This document shows, one piece after another, positions 33,916 through 41,401 of a stretch of DNA of 64,000 bases (positions are counted from its first letter, which is position 1; every line of letters begins with the position of its first letter). The notes below the pieces were generated by a model, which saw only the letters and a program-made list of their open reading frames with translations, ran no database searches and was not told the DNA's origin. The DNA comes from Chitinophaga sp. GbtcB8. GTDB lineage: Bacteria > Bacteroidota > Bacteroidia > Chitinophagales > Chitinophagaceae. Made by a program: the position numbers and the translations under genes. The stretch is taken from contig NZ_JAGXJN010000035.1 in the NCBI RefSeq assembly GCF_019091455.1, forward strand, positions 1 through 64,000, read 5' to 3'.

Positions 33916-35454
33916 ATGGATAAAACTGCACAACTACACAATAAGATAGCGGAAGCAGCCCTGGGCGGCGGCGAAACCCGGATAACATCCCAGCATAAAA
34001 AGGGTAAGCTTACAGCCCGCGAAAGACTGCAGCTGCTGCTGGATGAAGGCTCTTTTGAGGAGCTGGATATGCTGGTAGCTAACCGCAACCGCGGCCTTAC
34101 CGCCGAACAGGAGCAGTTCCTGGGCGATGGGGTGGTAACCGGTTACGGCACCATTCACGGCCGGCTGGTATACGTGTTTTCCCAGGACTTTACTGTATAT
34201 GGCGGCAGCTTATCAGAACCGCATGCCCGTAAGATCTGCAAGGTAATGGACCTGGCTATGCAGAACGGTGCGCCCATGATAGGTTTAAATGACAGCGGCG
34301 GCGCGCGCATACAGGAAGGGGTGGTAAGCCTGGGTGGTTATGCAGATATCTTTTACCGCAACACCCGCGCATCCGGCGTAATACCGCAAATATCCGCAGT
34401 AATGGGCCCCTGTGCCGGCGGCGCAGTATACTCCCCTGCCATTACAGATTTTATACTGATGGTGGAGCAAACCTCTTACATGTTTGTAACAGGGCCCAAC
34501 GTAGTAAAAACCGTTACGCATGAAGAGGTAACGGCCGAAGAGCTGGGCGGCGCACAAACACATGCCACCAAAAGCGGCGTTACGCACTTTGCCTGTAATA
34601 ATGAAGTAGAATGTATCCAATATATAAAACGCCTGTTAAGTTATGTGCCGCAGAACTGTGAGGAAGATGCGCCGGTATACCCCTACGAACCGGCAGATGA
34701 GAACCGGGAAGCGCTTAACAACATTATTCCCGAACATCCCAACCAGCCCTATGATATGAAGGAGGTGATTGCGCAGATCACCGACACTGACAGCTTTTTT
34801 GAAGTGCACCAGGGTTTTGCAGAGAACATTATTGTAGGTTTTGCGCTGATAGGTGGCCGCAGCATAGGCATTGTAGCCAACCAGCCCGCGCACCTGGCCG
34901 GTGTGCTGGACATACATGCCTCTGTAAAAGGCGCCCGCTTTACCCGCTTTTGCGATGCATTTAATATTCCGCTGTTAGTGCTGGTAGATGTGCCGGGCTT
35001 TTTACCAGGTACAGACCAGGAATGGAATGCCATTATCACTAACGGCGCTAAATTGTTGTATGCGCTGAGTGAAGCAACGGTGCCCAAAATAACCGTTACT
35101 ACCCGCAAAGCCTATGGCGGCGCGTATTGCGTAATGAACTCCAAACATATTGGCGCTGATCTGAACTTTGCTTTTCCGCAGGCAGAAATAGCGGTAATGG
35201 GCCCCAAAGGCGCGGTAGAGATCATTTTTAAACGGGAAATAGATGCCGCCCCGGATCCGGAAGCGCGTATGAATGCGCTGGTGGCAGATTATACAGAACG
35301 TTTTGCCAACCCTTACCTGGCTGCAGAAAAGGGTTATATTGATGAAGTGATCATCCCTGGCCAAACCCGTATTAAACTAATGAAAGGCTTTAAAATGCTG
35401 GAGAATAAAGTGGTGAACATGCCCAGGAAAAAACACGGCAACATTCCTTTATAA
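33916..35454 (+). CDS. Acyl-CoA carboxylase, carboxyltransferase beta subunit (propionyl-CoA type)
   Basis: 512 residues, the length of PccB/MmdA subunits. The N half has the carboxybiotin/acyl-CoA site motifs KGKLTARERLQLLLD, SQDFTVYGGSLSE, NDSGGARIQEGV, GPCAGGAVYSPA and FVTGPNVVKTVT; the C half has VPGFLPGTDQEW, YGGAYCVMNSK and MGPKGAVEIIF. It transfers CO2 from biotin to propionyl-CoA or a similar acyl-CoA. The biotin carboxylase and biotin carrier genes are not in the window, so it must pair with subunits encoded elsewhere. bioB lies three genes downstream on the same strand. Confidence 0.93.
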   Translation: MDKTAQLHNKIAEAALGGGETRITSQHKKGKLTARERLQLLLDEGSFEELDMLVANRNRGLTAEQEQFLGDGVVTGYGTIHGRLVYVFSQDFTVYGGSLSEPHARKICKVMDLAMQNGAPMIGLNDSGGARIQEGVVSLGGYADIFYRNTRASGVIPQISAVMGPCAGGAVYSPAITDFILMVEQTSYMFVTGPNVVKTVTHEEVTAEELGGAQTHATKSGVTHFACNNEVECIQYIKRLLSYVPQNCEEDAPVYPYEPADENREALNNIIPEHPNQPYDMKEVIAQITDTDSFFEVHQGFAENIIVGFALIGGRSIGIVANQPAHLAGVLDIHASVKGARFTRFCDAFNIPLLVLVDVPGFLPGTDQEWNAIITNGAKLLYALSEATVPKITVTTRKAYGGAYCVMNSKHIGADLNFAFPQAEIAVMGPKGAVEIIFKREIDAAPDPEARMNALVADYTERFANPYLAAEKGYIDEVIIPGQTRIKLMKGFKMLENKVVNMPRKKHGNIPL

Positions 35455-35471
35455 TGTACAAAGTACAGGTA

Positions 35472-35540
35472 TGCGAATGTGCAAATGATTATAAATTGCA
35501 GCGTTAAATTTGCACATTTGCATTTTTGCACACCGCACAT
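35472..35540. repeat. Inverted octamer arrays TGCAAATG / TTTGCACA
   Basis: Left arm 35472-35487: TGCGAATG, TGCAAATG. Right arm 35509-35540: TTTGCACA, TTTGCATT, TTTGCACA, CCGCACAT, the reverse complement word. The period is 8 nt, not 7. It fills the gap between the carboxylase stop and the UbiA-like ATG. Confidence 0.75.
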
Positions 35541-35545
35541 TAACT

Positions 35546-36382
35546 ATGTTACGCTCAATATTTAATTTTTTACTTTTTAGCTCTATCTATATTTCCCTGT
35601 GCGCAGTACTAATGGTATGGCAAACCAATGCGCTGCTGGGATTGCATTACGACTATTTCACGTACAATGCCTTTGTTTTCTTTTCCAGCATTTGCAGCTA
35701 TAATTTTCACTGGTACCTTACACCGGCTGAATACTCTACCTCGCAGCGCATTCTATGGGGCGCACGGCACAGGACCCTGATGGTGGTGTTTTACCTGGCA
35801 GGGGCGGTAGGTGCGCTCTTTTTCTTCTGGCAGCTAAAGGAACACTGGCTGCCGCTGGCCGGTGGCGCGGTGCTTACCTTTCTTTACACGGCGCCCAAGC
35901 TGCCGCAGCGCATTTTTGTATGGCTGCGTACCATCGCTATCGGCAAAACACTGTTCCTTACTTTTGTATGGACCTATGTAAGCACCCTGCTGCCGGTGTT
36001 CATAGCCGGTACGCCGGTTACCGCGGCCGTTATTTACCTTACACTGCACCGTTTTTTCCTCATCTACGCCATCTGCATTTTGTTTGATTACCGGGATGTG
36101 GAGTCTGACAAAAAAGAAGGCATCCGCAGCCTGATCACTATTCTTTCAGAGCAACAGCTGTTCTTGGTATACTATATATCCCTGCTGCTGGCAGCTGTAA
36201 GCGCCTTGCTGTTATGGCCTTTTACAACGCCCACCGTGATTGGTACCTTACTGGCGCCGGTGCTTATTACCGGTTTGCTTACCCGAAATGCAAAGTATAA
36301 CCGCTCTGACTATATGTACTATTTTGTACTGGATGGATTGATGATGCTGTCAGCCCTGCTGCACCTGGCTATTAGCCTTTAG
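35546..36382 (+). CDS. UbiA-like prenyltransferase-family membrane protein
   Basis: 278 residues from the ATG at 35546; the frame is open for 12 codons further up, but those come from the octamer array. Eight or nine membrane helices. The second Asp-rich motif of the UbiA superfamily is present (LFDYRDVESDKKEGIRSL). The first NxxxDxxxD motif is not seen at the matching place, which reads SYNFHWYLTP, so prenyl diphosphate binding may differ or be lost. Substrate unknown. The stop codon TAG at 36380 lies inside a heptamer array. Confidence 0.75.
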   Translation: MLRSIFNFLLFSSIYISLCAVLMVWQTNALLGLHYDYFTYNAFVFFSSICSYNFHWYLTPAEYSTSQRILWGARHRTLMVVFYLAGAVGALFFFWQLKEHWLPLAGGAVLTFLYTAPKLPQRIFVWLRTIAIGKTLFLTFVWTYVSTLLPVFIAGTPVTAAVIYLTLHRFFLIYAICILFDYRDVESDKKEGIRSLITILSEQQLFLVYYISLLLAAVSALLLWPFTTPTVIGTLLAPVLITGLLTRNAKYNRSDYMYYFVLDGLMMLSALLHLAISL

Positions 36383-36464
36383 CCATTGGCTTTTAGCTTT
36401 TAGCAGAACATCATCACCAAATGCCAACCGCTAAAAGCTAATAGCTAAAAGCCAACTGCTAAAT
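36374..36464. repeat. Inverted heptamer arrays TTTTAGC / GCTAAAA
   Basis: Left arm: AGCCTTT, AGCCATT, GGCTTTT, AGCTTTT, AGCAGAA at 36374-36408, beginning within the upstream gene and containing its stop. Right arm: GCCAACC, GCTAAAA, GCTAATA, GCTAAAA, GCCAACT, GCTAAAT at 36423-36464. Both arms keep a 7-nt period and pair with each other. Confidence 0.85.
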
Positions 36465-36473
36465 GTATTTTCC

Positions 36474-36481
36474 TATTTTTG
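36474..36481 (+). promoter_or_regulatory. -7 box before the M42 peptidase gene
   Basis: TATTTTTG fits TAnnTTTG and lies 10 nt before the ATG at 36492. No clear -33 TTTG; the position at that distance lies in the heptamer array. Confidence 0.4.
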
Positions 36482-36491
36482 CCGGATAATC

Positions 36492-37601
36492 ATGCAGAAC
36501 ATGGCTAAAAAACAAAAAACCGTACTGACTAAAGAATCAATGACCTTTCTGAAGAATTACCTGAACAATCCCTCCCCTACAGGGTTTGAGAAGGAAGGTC
36601 AGAAAATGTGGCTGCAGTACATGCAACCCTATATTGATGAGCAGATCGTAGATGCCTATGGCTCTGCAGTAGGTATCATTAACCCGGATGCGCCTTTTAA
36701 AGTGGTGATTGAAGCCCATGCAGATGAGATCTCCTGGTTTGTGAACTACATTTCAGCAGAAGGTTTGATCTATGTGATCCGTAATGGTGGCTCTGATCAG
36801 CAGATAGCGCCCTCCAAGCGGGTGAACATTCATACAGAAAAAGGTATTGTAAAAGCCGTATTCGGCTGGCCTGCCATTCATACCCGTAACCGCAACCCGG
36901 AAGGTAAAGAGCCGCAACCCAAGGTGGATAATATTTTCCTGGATTGCGGCGCCCGCTCCAAGAAAGAGGTGGAAGACCTGGGTATTCATGTAGGCTGCGT
37001 GATCACCTTTGAAGATGGTTATGAAGAGCTGAACTACGACTATATTATTTGCCGCGCTATTGATAACCGTATTGGCGGTTTTATGATAGCAGAGGTGGCC
37101 CGCCTGCTGAAAGAAAATAAGCAGCAGCTGCCCTTTGGCCTGTACATTGTAAATGCCGTGCAGGAAGAAGTAGGCCTGCGGGGCGCAGAAATGATAGCCA
37201 AACGTATTAAGGCCAATGTGGCCATTATTACGGATGTAACGCACGATTCCACCACCCCCATGATCAATAAGAACGTGGAAGGCGAGATCCGTTGCGGCAA
37301 TGGCCCCAGCATTACCTACGGCCCTGCGGTGCATAACATTCTCCGCGACCTGATCATTAAAACCGCGCAAAAGCACGATATTCCTTTCCAGCGCCATGCC
37401 GTAAGCCGCAGCACCGGTACCGATACAGATGCCTTTGCATATTCCAATGACGGTACCCCCTCTGCCCTTATCAGCCTGCCGCTGCGCTACATGCATACCA
37501 CCGTTGAAATGGTAAAGAAAGAGGATATTGAGAACACCATTATGCTCATTTACCATACGCTGCTGGGCATTACGCCCAAGACGAATTTTAAATACCTGTG
37601 A
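36492..37601 (+). CDS. M42-family metallo-aminopeptidase
   Basis: 369 residues, cytoplasmic. Co-catalytic metal-site motifs of the M42 family are all seen: EAHADE (first His/Asp), CRAIDNR (bridging Asp), the catalytic glutamates in QEEVGLRGA, ITDVTHD, and a late ISLPLRYMHTTVE with the final His. Family enzymes are large tetrahedral aminopeptidases or endoglucanase-annotated peptidases that trim peptides. A second ATG at 36501 is possible. A large heptamer hairpin array follows one base after the stop. Confidence 0.92.
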   Translation: MQNMAKKQKTVLTKESMTFLKNYLNNPSPTGFEKEGQKMWLQYMQPYIDEQIVDAYGSAVGIINPDAPFKVVIEAHADEISWFVNYISAEGLIYVIRNGGSDQQIAPSKRVNIHTEKGIVKAVFGWPAIHTRNRNPEGKEPQPKVDNIFLDCGARSKKEVEDLGIHVGCVITFEDGYEELNYDYIICRAIDNRIGGFMIAEVARLLKENKQQLPFGLYIVNAVQEEVGLRGAEMIAKRIKANVAIITDVTHDSTTPMINKNVEGEIRCGNGPSITYGPAVHNILRDLIIKTAQKHDIPFQRHAVSRSTGTDTDAFAYSNDGTPSALISLPLRYMHTTVEMVKKEDIENTIMLIYHTLLGITPKTNFKYL

Positions 37602-37716
37602 GCAGAAAGCGCAAAGCAGAAAGCATAAAGCTTAAAGCCCGGCACGTCTAATGCATTGAGCTTTATGCTTTGAGCTTTCAGCTTTCAGCTTTAAGCTTTG
37701 CGCTTTATGCTTTTTT
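37602..37716. repeat. Inverted heptamer arrays GCnnAAA / GCTTTnn (largest array)
   Basis: Left arm 37602-37636: GCAGAAA, GCGCAAA, GCAGAAA, GCATAAA, GCTTAAA. Right arm 37660-37708: GCTTTAT, GCTTTGA, GCTTTCA, GCTTTCA, GCTTTAA, GCTTTGC, GCTTTAT, then GCTTTTTT. The spacer is 23 nt. The left arm begins immediately after the M42 stop codon. The arms can form a long imperfect hairpin ending in a T run. Confidence 0.92.
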
Positions 37717-37727
37717 CCGTACGTTTG
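37697..37727 (+). promoter_or_regulatory. bioB promoter (TTTG-N19-TACGTTTG)
   Basis: TTTG at 37697-37700 and TACGTTTG at 37720-37727 are separated by exactly 19 nt, matching the Bacteroidota sigma-ABfr consensus. The -33 TTTG lies within the GCTTTGC unit of the heptamer array. It lies 22 nt before the bioB ATG. Confidence 0.7.
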
Positions 37728-37749
37728 CTTCCTATTAAATATTATACTT

Positions 37750-38742
37750 ATGCAAGATGTGCAGATCCGTCATGACTGGACCATTGAAGAAATAAAAGCT
37801 ATCTATAATACTCCGCTGCTGGAACTGATATTCCGCGCTGCCAGCGCACACCGCCAATACCAGGATACTGCAGAAGTACAGGTTTGTACCCTGCTGTCCA
37901 TTAAAACCGGCGGCTGCTCCGAAGATTGTGCGTACTGCCCCCAGGCCGCCCGTTATAATACTGATATTAAAGTACATGGCCTGCTGCAGAAAGATACTGT
38001 GCTGGAATATGCCCGTAAAGCCCGGGAAGCCGGATCCACCCGCTTTTGCATGGGCGCTGCCTGGCGCGAGGTACGCGATAACCGCGACTTTGACCGTGTG
38101 CTGGATATGGTAAAAGGTGTTAATGAGCTGGGCATGGAAGTATGCTGTACCCTGGGTATGCTTACGGAAGAACAGGCTAAGAAACTGGCAGATGCCGGTT
38201 TGTACGCCTACAACCACAACCTGGATACCTCAGATGAATATTATAGCGAGATCATTACCACCCGTACTTACGACGACCGCCTGCAAACGCTGGATAATGT
38301 GCGCAAAGCCGGCGTAAGCGTATGCTGCGGCGGTATTATTGGCCTGGGCGAAACCCATGAGGACCGCATTAAAATGCTGCACACCCTCAGCAACCTGCCC
38401 CAGCATCCTGAATCAGTGCCCATTAATGCGCTTACCCGCGTAAAAGGCACGCCGCTGGAACATATGCCTAAAGTAGAATTCTGGGATATGGTGCGCATGA
38501 TAGCCACCACCCGCATCCTGATACCCAGCGCCATGGTACGCCTGAGCGCCGGCCGTGCAGAGATGAGCGTATCTGAACAGGCCCTGTGTTTTATGGCAGG
38601 CGCCAACTCCATCTTTACCGGTGAGAAGCTGCTGACCACAAAAAATCCTTCTTTTGAAGAAGACCATATGATGTTTGAGCTGCTGGGATTAAAAGCCAGG
38701 GAAGCTTTTAAAGAAGAGAAGGAAACCGCTGCTGCCTGTTAA
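37750..38742 (+). CDS. bioB: Biotin synthase
   Basis: 330 residues. Radical SAM enzyme that inserts sulfur into dethiobiotin. The SAM-cluster motif CxxxCxxC is Cys56, Cys60 and Cys63 (GGCSEDCAYCPQA). Further BioB hallmarks: FCMGAAWR, YNHNLDTS, CCGGIIGLGET, NALTRVKGTPLE, VRLSAGRAEMS and GANSIFTGEKLLTT. Full length. No other bio gene is adjacent; it has its own promoter and a downstream hairpin. Biotin is needed by the acyl-CoA carboxylase encoded upstream. Confidence 0.97.
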   Translation: MQDVQIRHDWTIEEIKAIYNTPLLELIFRAASAHRQYQDTAEVQVCTLLSIKTGGCSEDCAYCPQAARYNTDIKVHGLLQKDTVLEYARKAREAGSTRFCMGAAWREVRDNRDFDRVLDMVKGVNELGMEVCCTLGMLTEEQAKKLADAGLYAYNHNLDTSDEYYSEIITTRTYDDRLQTLDNVRKAGVSVCCGGIIGLGETHEDRIKMLHTLSNLPQHPESVPINALTRVKGTPLEHMPKVEFWDMVRMIATTRILIPSAMVRLSAGRAEMSVSEQALCFMAGANSIFTGEKLLTTKNPSFEEDHMMFELLGLKAREAFKEEKETAAAC

Positions 38743-38761
38743 AATGTAATGACTAAAAATA

Positions 38762-39011
38762 GGGGCTGACCAAAAAGTAAAAAAGCGCTTTTAGGTCGGT
38801 CCATTTTTTTGAGTGTATTTTGATGATTAGAAAGGTATGATGATATCATACATTTTACAGTAAAGGATTGGGCAATCAATAAGTTTTACAGCACCTCATA
38901 ATTGTTTTACAGACGGTATACAGAAAGGTTTATGAAATAGATGCTGAATTGTAACAGCAGTATGCCGGGAAAATCTGCAAAGAAATAGGGCCGACCTTTT
39001 AGGTCAGCCTC
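38762..39011. mobile_element. Candidate MITE / internally deleted IS element
   Basis: A 250-bp non-coding segment bounded by inverted repeats: GGGGCTGACCAAAAAG (38762-38777) and, as its reverse complement, CTTTTAGGTCAGCCTC (38996-39011), 14 of 16 matching. Each end also folds locally (GACC...GGTC at 38768-38797; CCGACCTTTTAGGTC near 38992). The ends resemble the GAGGCTGTC-type termini of IS1182/IS5-like elements. The left hairpin, followed by a T run at 38803-38809, may also terminate bioB. No clear target duplication. Confidence 0.5.
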
Positions 39012-39074
39012 CTATTTGAGATTGTTGAAAGCTTTTGCCTGATCACAGACCAGGAGAGCAAACACCGCCAGCCG

Positions 39075-39974
39075 CTATTTGGCTTTAAAATAACGCTCAT
39101 GGTCAACATCAGCGATCAGCCCGGGCCCTGTTGGCTCCCATCCCAGCTGCTCCCGGGTGCGCTGGCTGGATGCGGGAATATCAAGCGCCACAAAATGTGC
39201 CAGCCAACCAAAGTGGGCCGCAATCTCCTCCGGTGATTTAGCCTCTACCGGTACATTTAGCCGCCGGCCAATAACCGCGGCAATTTCCCAGAAAGTTATG
39301 CCTTCCTCCGCTACTGCATGATACCGGGCGCCGGCAGCGCCTTTTTCCAGCACCAGCCGGTAAAGCCGGGCTGCATCCGGCCGGTGCACGGCAGGCCAGC
39401 GGTTTAACCCTTCGCCGGCATAGGCTGAAATGCCTTTTTCACGCGCAGCGCTAATAACCATCGGAACAAAACCATGATCACCATTGTCATGTACGGACGC
39501 AGGGAGGCGTACCACCGAAACATGCACCCCGCGGGCAGCCACGGCACCGGCTGCCTCTTCAGTAGCCACCCGGGGATTTGCCGTGGTGCTGGAGTTGGCC
39601 AGAGTTTCTTCCAGCCCCAGGCGGCCCGGCGCAAGGATCCCGATCGCGGAGGTAATAACCAGCGGACGGTCAGAGCCGGCAAGCCCGGCGCCCAGCGCCT
39701 CAATAATACGCCGGTCTGCTTCACAGCTTTCCTTGAACTTTGAGAAGTCGTGGTTAAAAGCGGTATGGATCACTCCATCCGACATAGCTGCGCCACTGCG
39801 CAGGCTTTCCAGGTCTGTAAGATCGCCCCGGTGCACTTGAGCCCCTGTAGCGGCAAGGGATCTGGCCCCTTCCTCTGAGCGGGCCATGCCCAGTACCTGG
39901 TGGCCCGCCCCTATTAATTCCTGTACAATGGCGGAGCCTACAAAACCCGTGGCCCCGGTGACAAAAACACGCAT
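39075..39974 (-). CDS. NAD(P)-dependent epimerase/SDR (NmrA/atypical SDR type)
   Basis: 299 residues from the ATG at 39974 (the frame extends 8 codons further, but the Rossmann motif starts at MRVFVTGATGFVGSAIVQEL). Atypical short-chain reductase: TGATGFVG cofactor motif, RGDLTDLES, HTAFNH, TSAIG and a C-terminal ITFWEIAAVIGRRLNVP. Substrate unknown. The gene is visibly richer in G+C and Ala/Gly codons than its neighbours (runs such as AGAVAARGVHVSVVRLP), which suggests horizontal acquisition. It is divergent from a Crp/Fnr-type gene and lies beside a candidate MITE. Confidence 0.85.
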   Translation of the reverse strand: MRVFVTGATGFVGSAIVQELIGAGHQVLGMARSEEGARSLAATGAQVHRGDLTDLESLRSGAAMSDGVIHTAFNHDFSKFKESCEADRRIIEALGAGLAGSDRPLVITSAIGILAPGRLGLEETLANSSTTANPRVATEEAAGAVAARGVHVSVVRLPASVHDNGDHGFVPMVISAAREKGISAYAGEGLNRWPAVHRPDAARLYRLVLEKGAAGARYHAVAEEGITFWEIAAVIGRRLNVPVEAKSPEEIAAHFGWLAHFVALDIPASSQRTREQLGWEPTGPGLIADVDHERYFKAK

Positions 39975-40075
39975 AGATTTGTTCTGTTTTAATAACAATT
40001 TGTAATCGATCCAATTATGTCACAAAATTGGGACGAAGGCGGCCCTTCAGCAAGGAGATTTGACACAACTTTTTG

Positions 40076-40096
40076 AGGTCATTTGACCTAATTTTG
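40076..40096 (+). promoter_or_regulatory. Palindromic operator and -7 box of the Crp/Fnr-type gene
   Basis: AGGTCA-TT-TGACCT (40076-40089) is a perfect inverted repeat, and its last T begins TAATTTTG (40089-40096), an exact TAnnTTTG box. A regulator bound here would block the promoter. It lies in the shared region between the SDR and regulator genes. Confidence 0.5.
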
Positions 40097-40172
40097 CCGT
40101 ATTCAGCCGCTGGAATAAGCAGCAAAAACAGCCTGGGAACGGCTATTTATCACTAAACGCTTACCTTTAAGT

Positions 40173-40781
40173 ATGATGGATAATTTTGAAAGATTTATCA
40201 CTCCTGAAACAGCTTGTACTAAAGATGAGGTGAAGCTCATACGTTCACTGGCAACGGAAAAAAAGTTACGCAGAAGGCAGCTGCTGATGCATGAGGGCGA
40301 AGTTTGCCGGTTTAAGGCCTTTGTGATGAAAGGCTTATTAAGAACCTACCGTACCGGGGATGACGGGGCAGAATACAATATGCGGTTTGCAGTTGAAAAT
40401 GGCTGGATGCTGGACACGGAAAGCTACAATAGCCAGTTACCATCCAAATATAATATTGAGGCGCTGGAAGACACGGAAATACTATTATGGTCCCGGGAAA
40501 ACATGGATAAAATATTTGAGGTCATTCCTGCATTCAGGTCTTATTCAGAAAAGCTGAAAACCAGCAGCCACGATGCAAACCTGAACCGTATACTCATGAA
40601 TATCAGTTATACGGCTGAAGAAAAATACCAGGAATTTGTTACTTCTTTCCCGGATGTTTTCAGTCGCATACCGTTGCATATGGTAGCATCTTACCTGGGG
40701 GTATCAAGAGAAACGCTAAGCCGTATCCGGCATGCACAGCTGAAGCGGCAAAAAGAGTTTAATGACAACGGGCAACAATAA
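40173..40781 (+). CDS. Crp/Fnr-family transcription regulator
   Basis: 202 residues. N-terminal cyclic-nucleotide-binding-like beta roll (LMHEGEVCRFKAFVMKGLLRTYRT, NGWMLDTESY) without the conserved cAMP-binding Arg/Glu pair, so cAMP binding is not expected. C-terminal winged helix with PLHMVASYLGVSRETLSRIRHA. No Fnr-type cysteine cluster. It probably controls the divergent SDR gene and itself via the palindrome between them. Confidence 0.88.
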   Translation: MMDNFERFITPETACTKDEVKLIRSLATEKKLRRRQLLMHEGEVCRFKAFVMKGLLRTYRTGDDGAEYNMRFAVENGWMLDTESYNSQLPSKYNIEALEDTEILLWSRENMDKIFEVIPAFRSYSEKLKTSSHDANLNRILMNISYTAEEKYQEFVTSFPDVFSRIPLHMVASYLGVSRETLSRIRHAQLKRQKEFNDNGQQ

Positions 40782-40789
40782 AAAGAAAA

Positions 40790-40816
40790 GGCCGCTCCAT
40801 TATTTCCGGAACAGCC
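40790..40816. terminator. Bidirectional terminator between convergent genes
   Basis: GGCCGCTCC (40790-40798) pairs with GGAACAGCC (40808-40816) with two mismatches; AAAAGAAAA lies on the left and TGTTTATTT on the right, so it can serve both the Crp-type gene and aroQ. Confidence 0.45.
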
Positions 40817-40840
40817 TGTTTATTTAAATGTATCACTATC

Positions 40841-41257
40841 TCAATTCAAAAAATACTCCACTCCCAGCTTATACCCTTTCATGCCTAAGCCACAGATAGT
40901 GCCCACACATTTAGGCGCTATTAATGAAGTATGGCGGAACTCTTCCCGTGCATATACATTGCTGATGTGTACTTCTATAACCGGTGTTTTAACAGCTGCA
41001 ATAGCATCCCGTATAGCTACAGAGGTATGCGTATAGCCGCCGGCGTTAAGCAGTATACCATCGGCGCTAAAACCCTGCTCATGCAGGTGGTTGATGATCT
41101 CCCCTTCTACATTGCTTTGAAAATAGCTGAACTGCACTGTGGGATACAACGTTTTCAAAGTAGCCAGGTAGTCCTCAAAGGATTCGCTGCCATAAATACC
41201 CGGCTCCCGCTTTCCCAGCAGGTTCAGGTTAGGCCCGTTAATGATTGCGATATGCAT
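40841..41257 (-). CDS. aroQ: Type II 3-dehydroquinate dehydratase
   Basis: 138 residues, the normal size for the dodecameric type II enzyme of the shikimate pathway. Motifs: INGPNLNLLGKREPGIYG with the catalytic Tyr22, FQSNVEGEIINHLHE, LNAGGYTHTSVAIRDA, and EVHISNVYAREEFRHTS with the catalytic His. The next gene upstream on the strand is ubiX, separated by a CGTAATT array. Confidence 0.96.
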   Translation of the reverse strand: MHIAIINGPNLNLLGKREPGIYGSESFEDYLATLKTLYPTVQFSYFQSNVEGEIINHLHEQGFSADGILLNAGGYTHTSVAIRDAIAAVKTPVIEVHISNVYAREEFRHTSLIAPKCVGTICGLGMKGYKLGVEYFLN

Positions 41258-41262
41258 GATTT

Positions 41263-41399
41263 AATTACGAATTATCAATTACGAGTTACGAATTGTGTAC
41301 TCCAAAATATCCAGTGTACTATTAAATATAATTATGAATTATTCAATTACAAATAACCATCAACCGCTTCAATCCATTCGTAATTGATAATTCGTAATT
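41263..41399. repeat. Inverted heptamer arrays AATTACG / CGTAATT
   Basis: Left: AATTACG, AATTATC, AATTACG, AGTTACG, AATTGTG (41263-41297); a middle AATTATG, AATTATT, CAATTAC, AAATAAC (41330-41357); right: CGTAATT, GATAATT, CGTAATT (41379-41399), which ends 2 nt before the ubiX stop. Same word as the arrays at 18657 and 52167. Confidence 0.85.
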
Positions 41400-41401
41400 A
41401 C

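Noticed and set aside
36753..37556. 267-codon open frame opposite the M42 peptidase
   Set aside because: Antisense shadow; the plus-strand protein has all M42 metal motifs.
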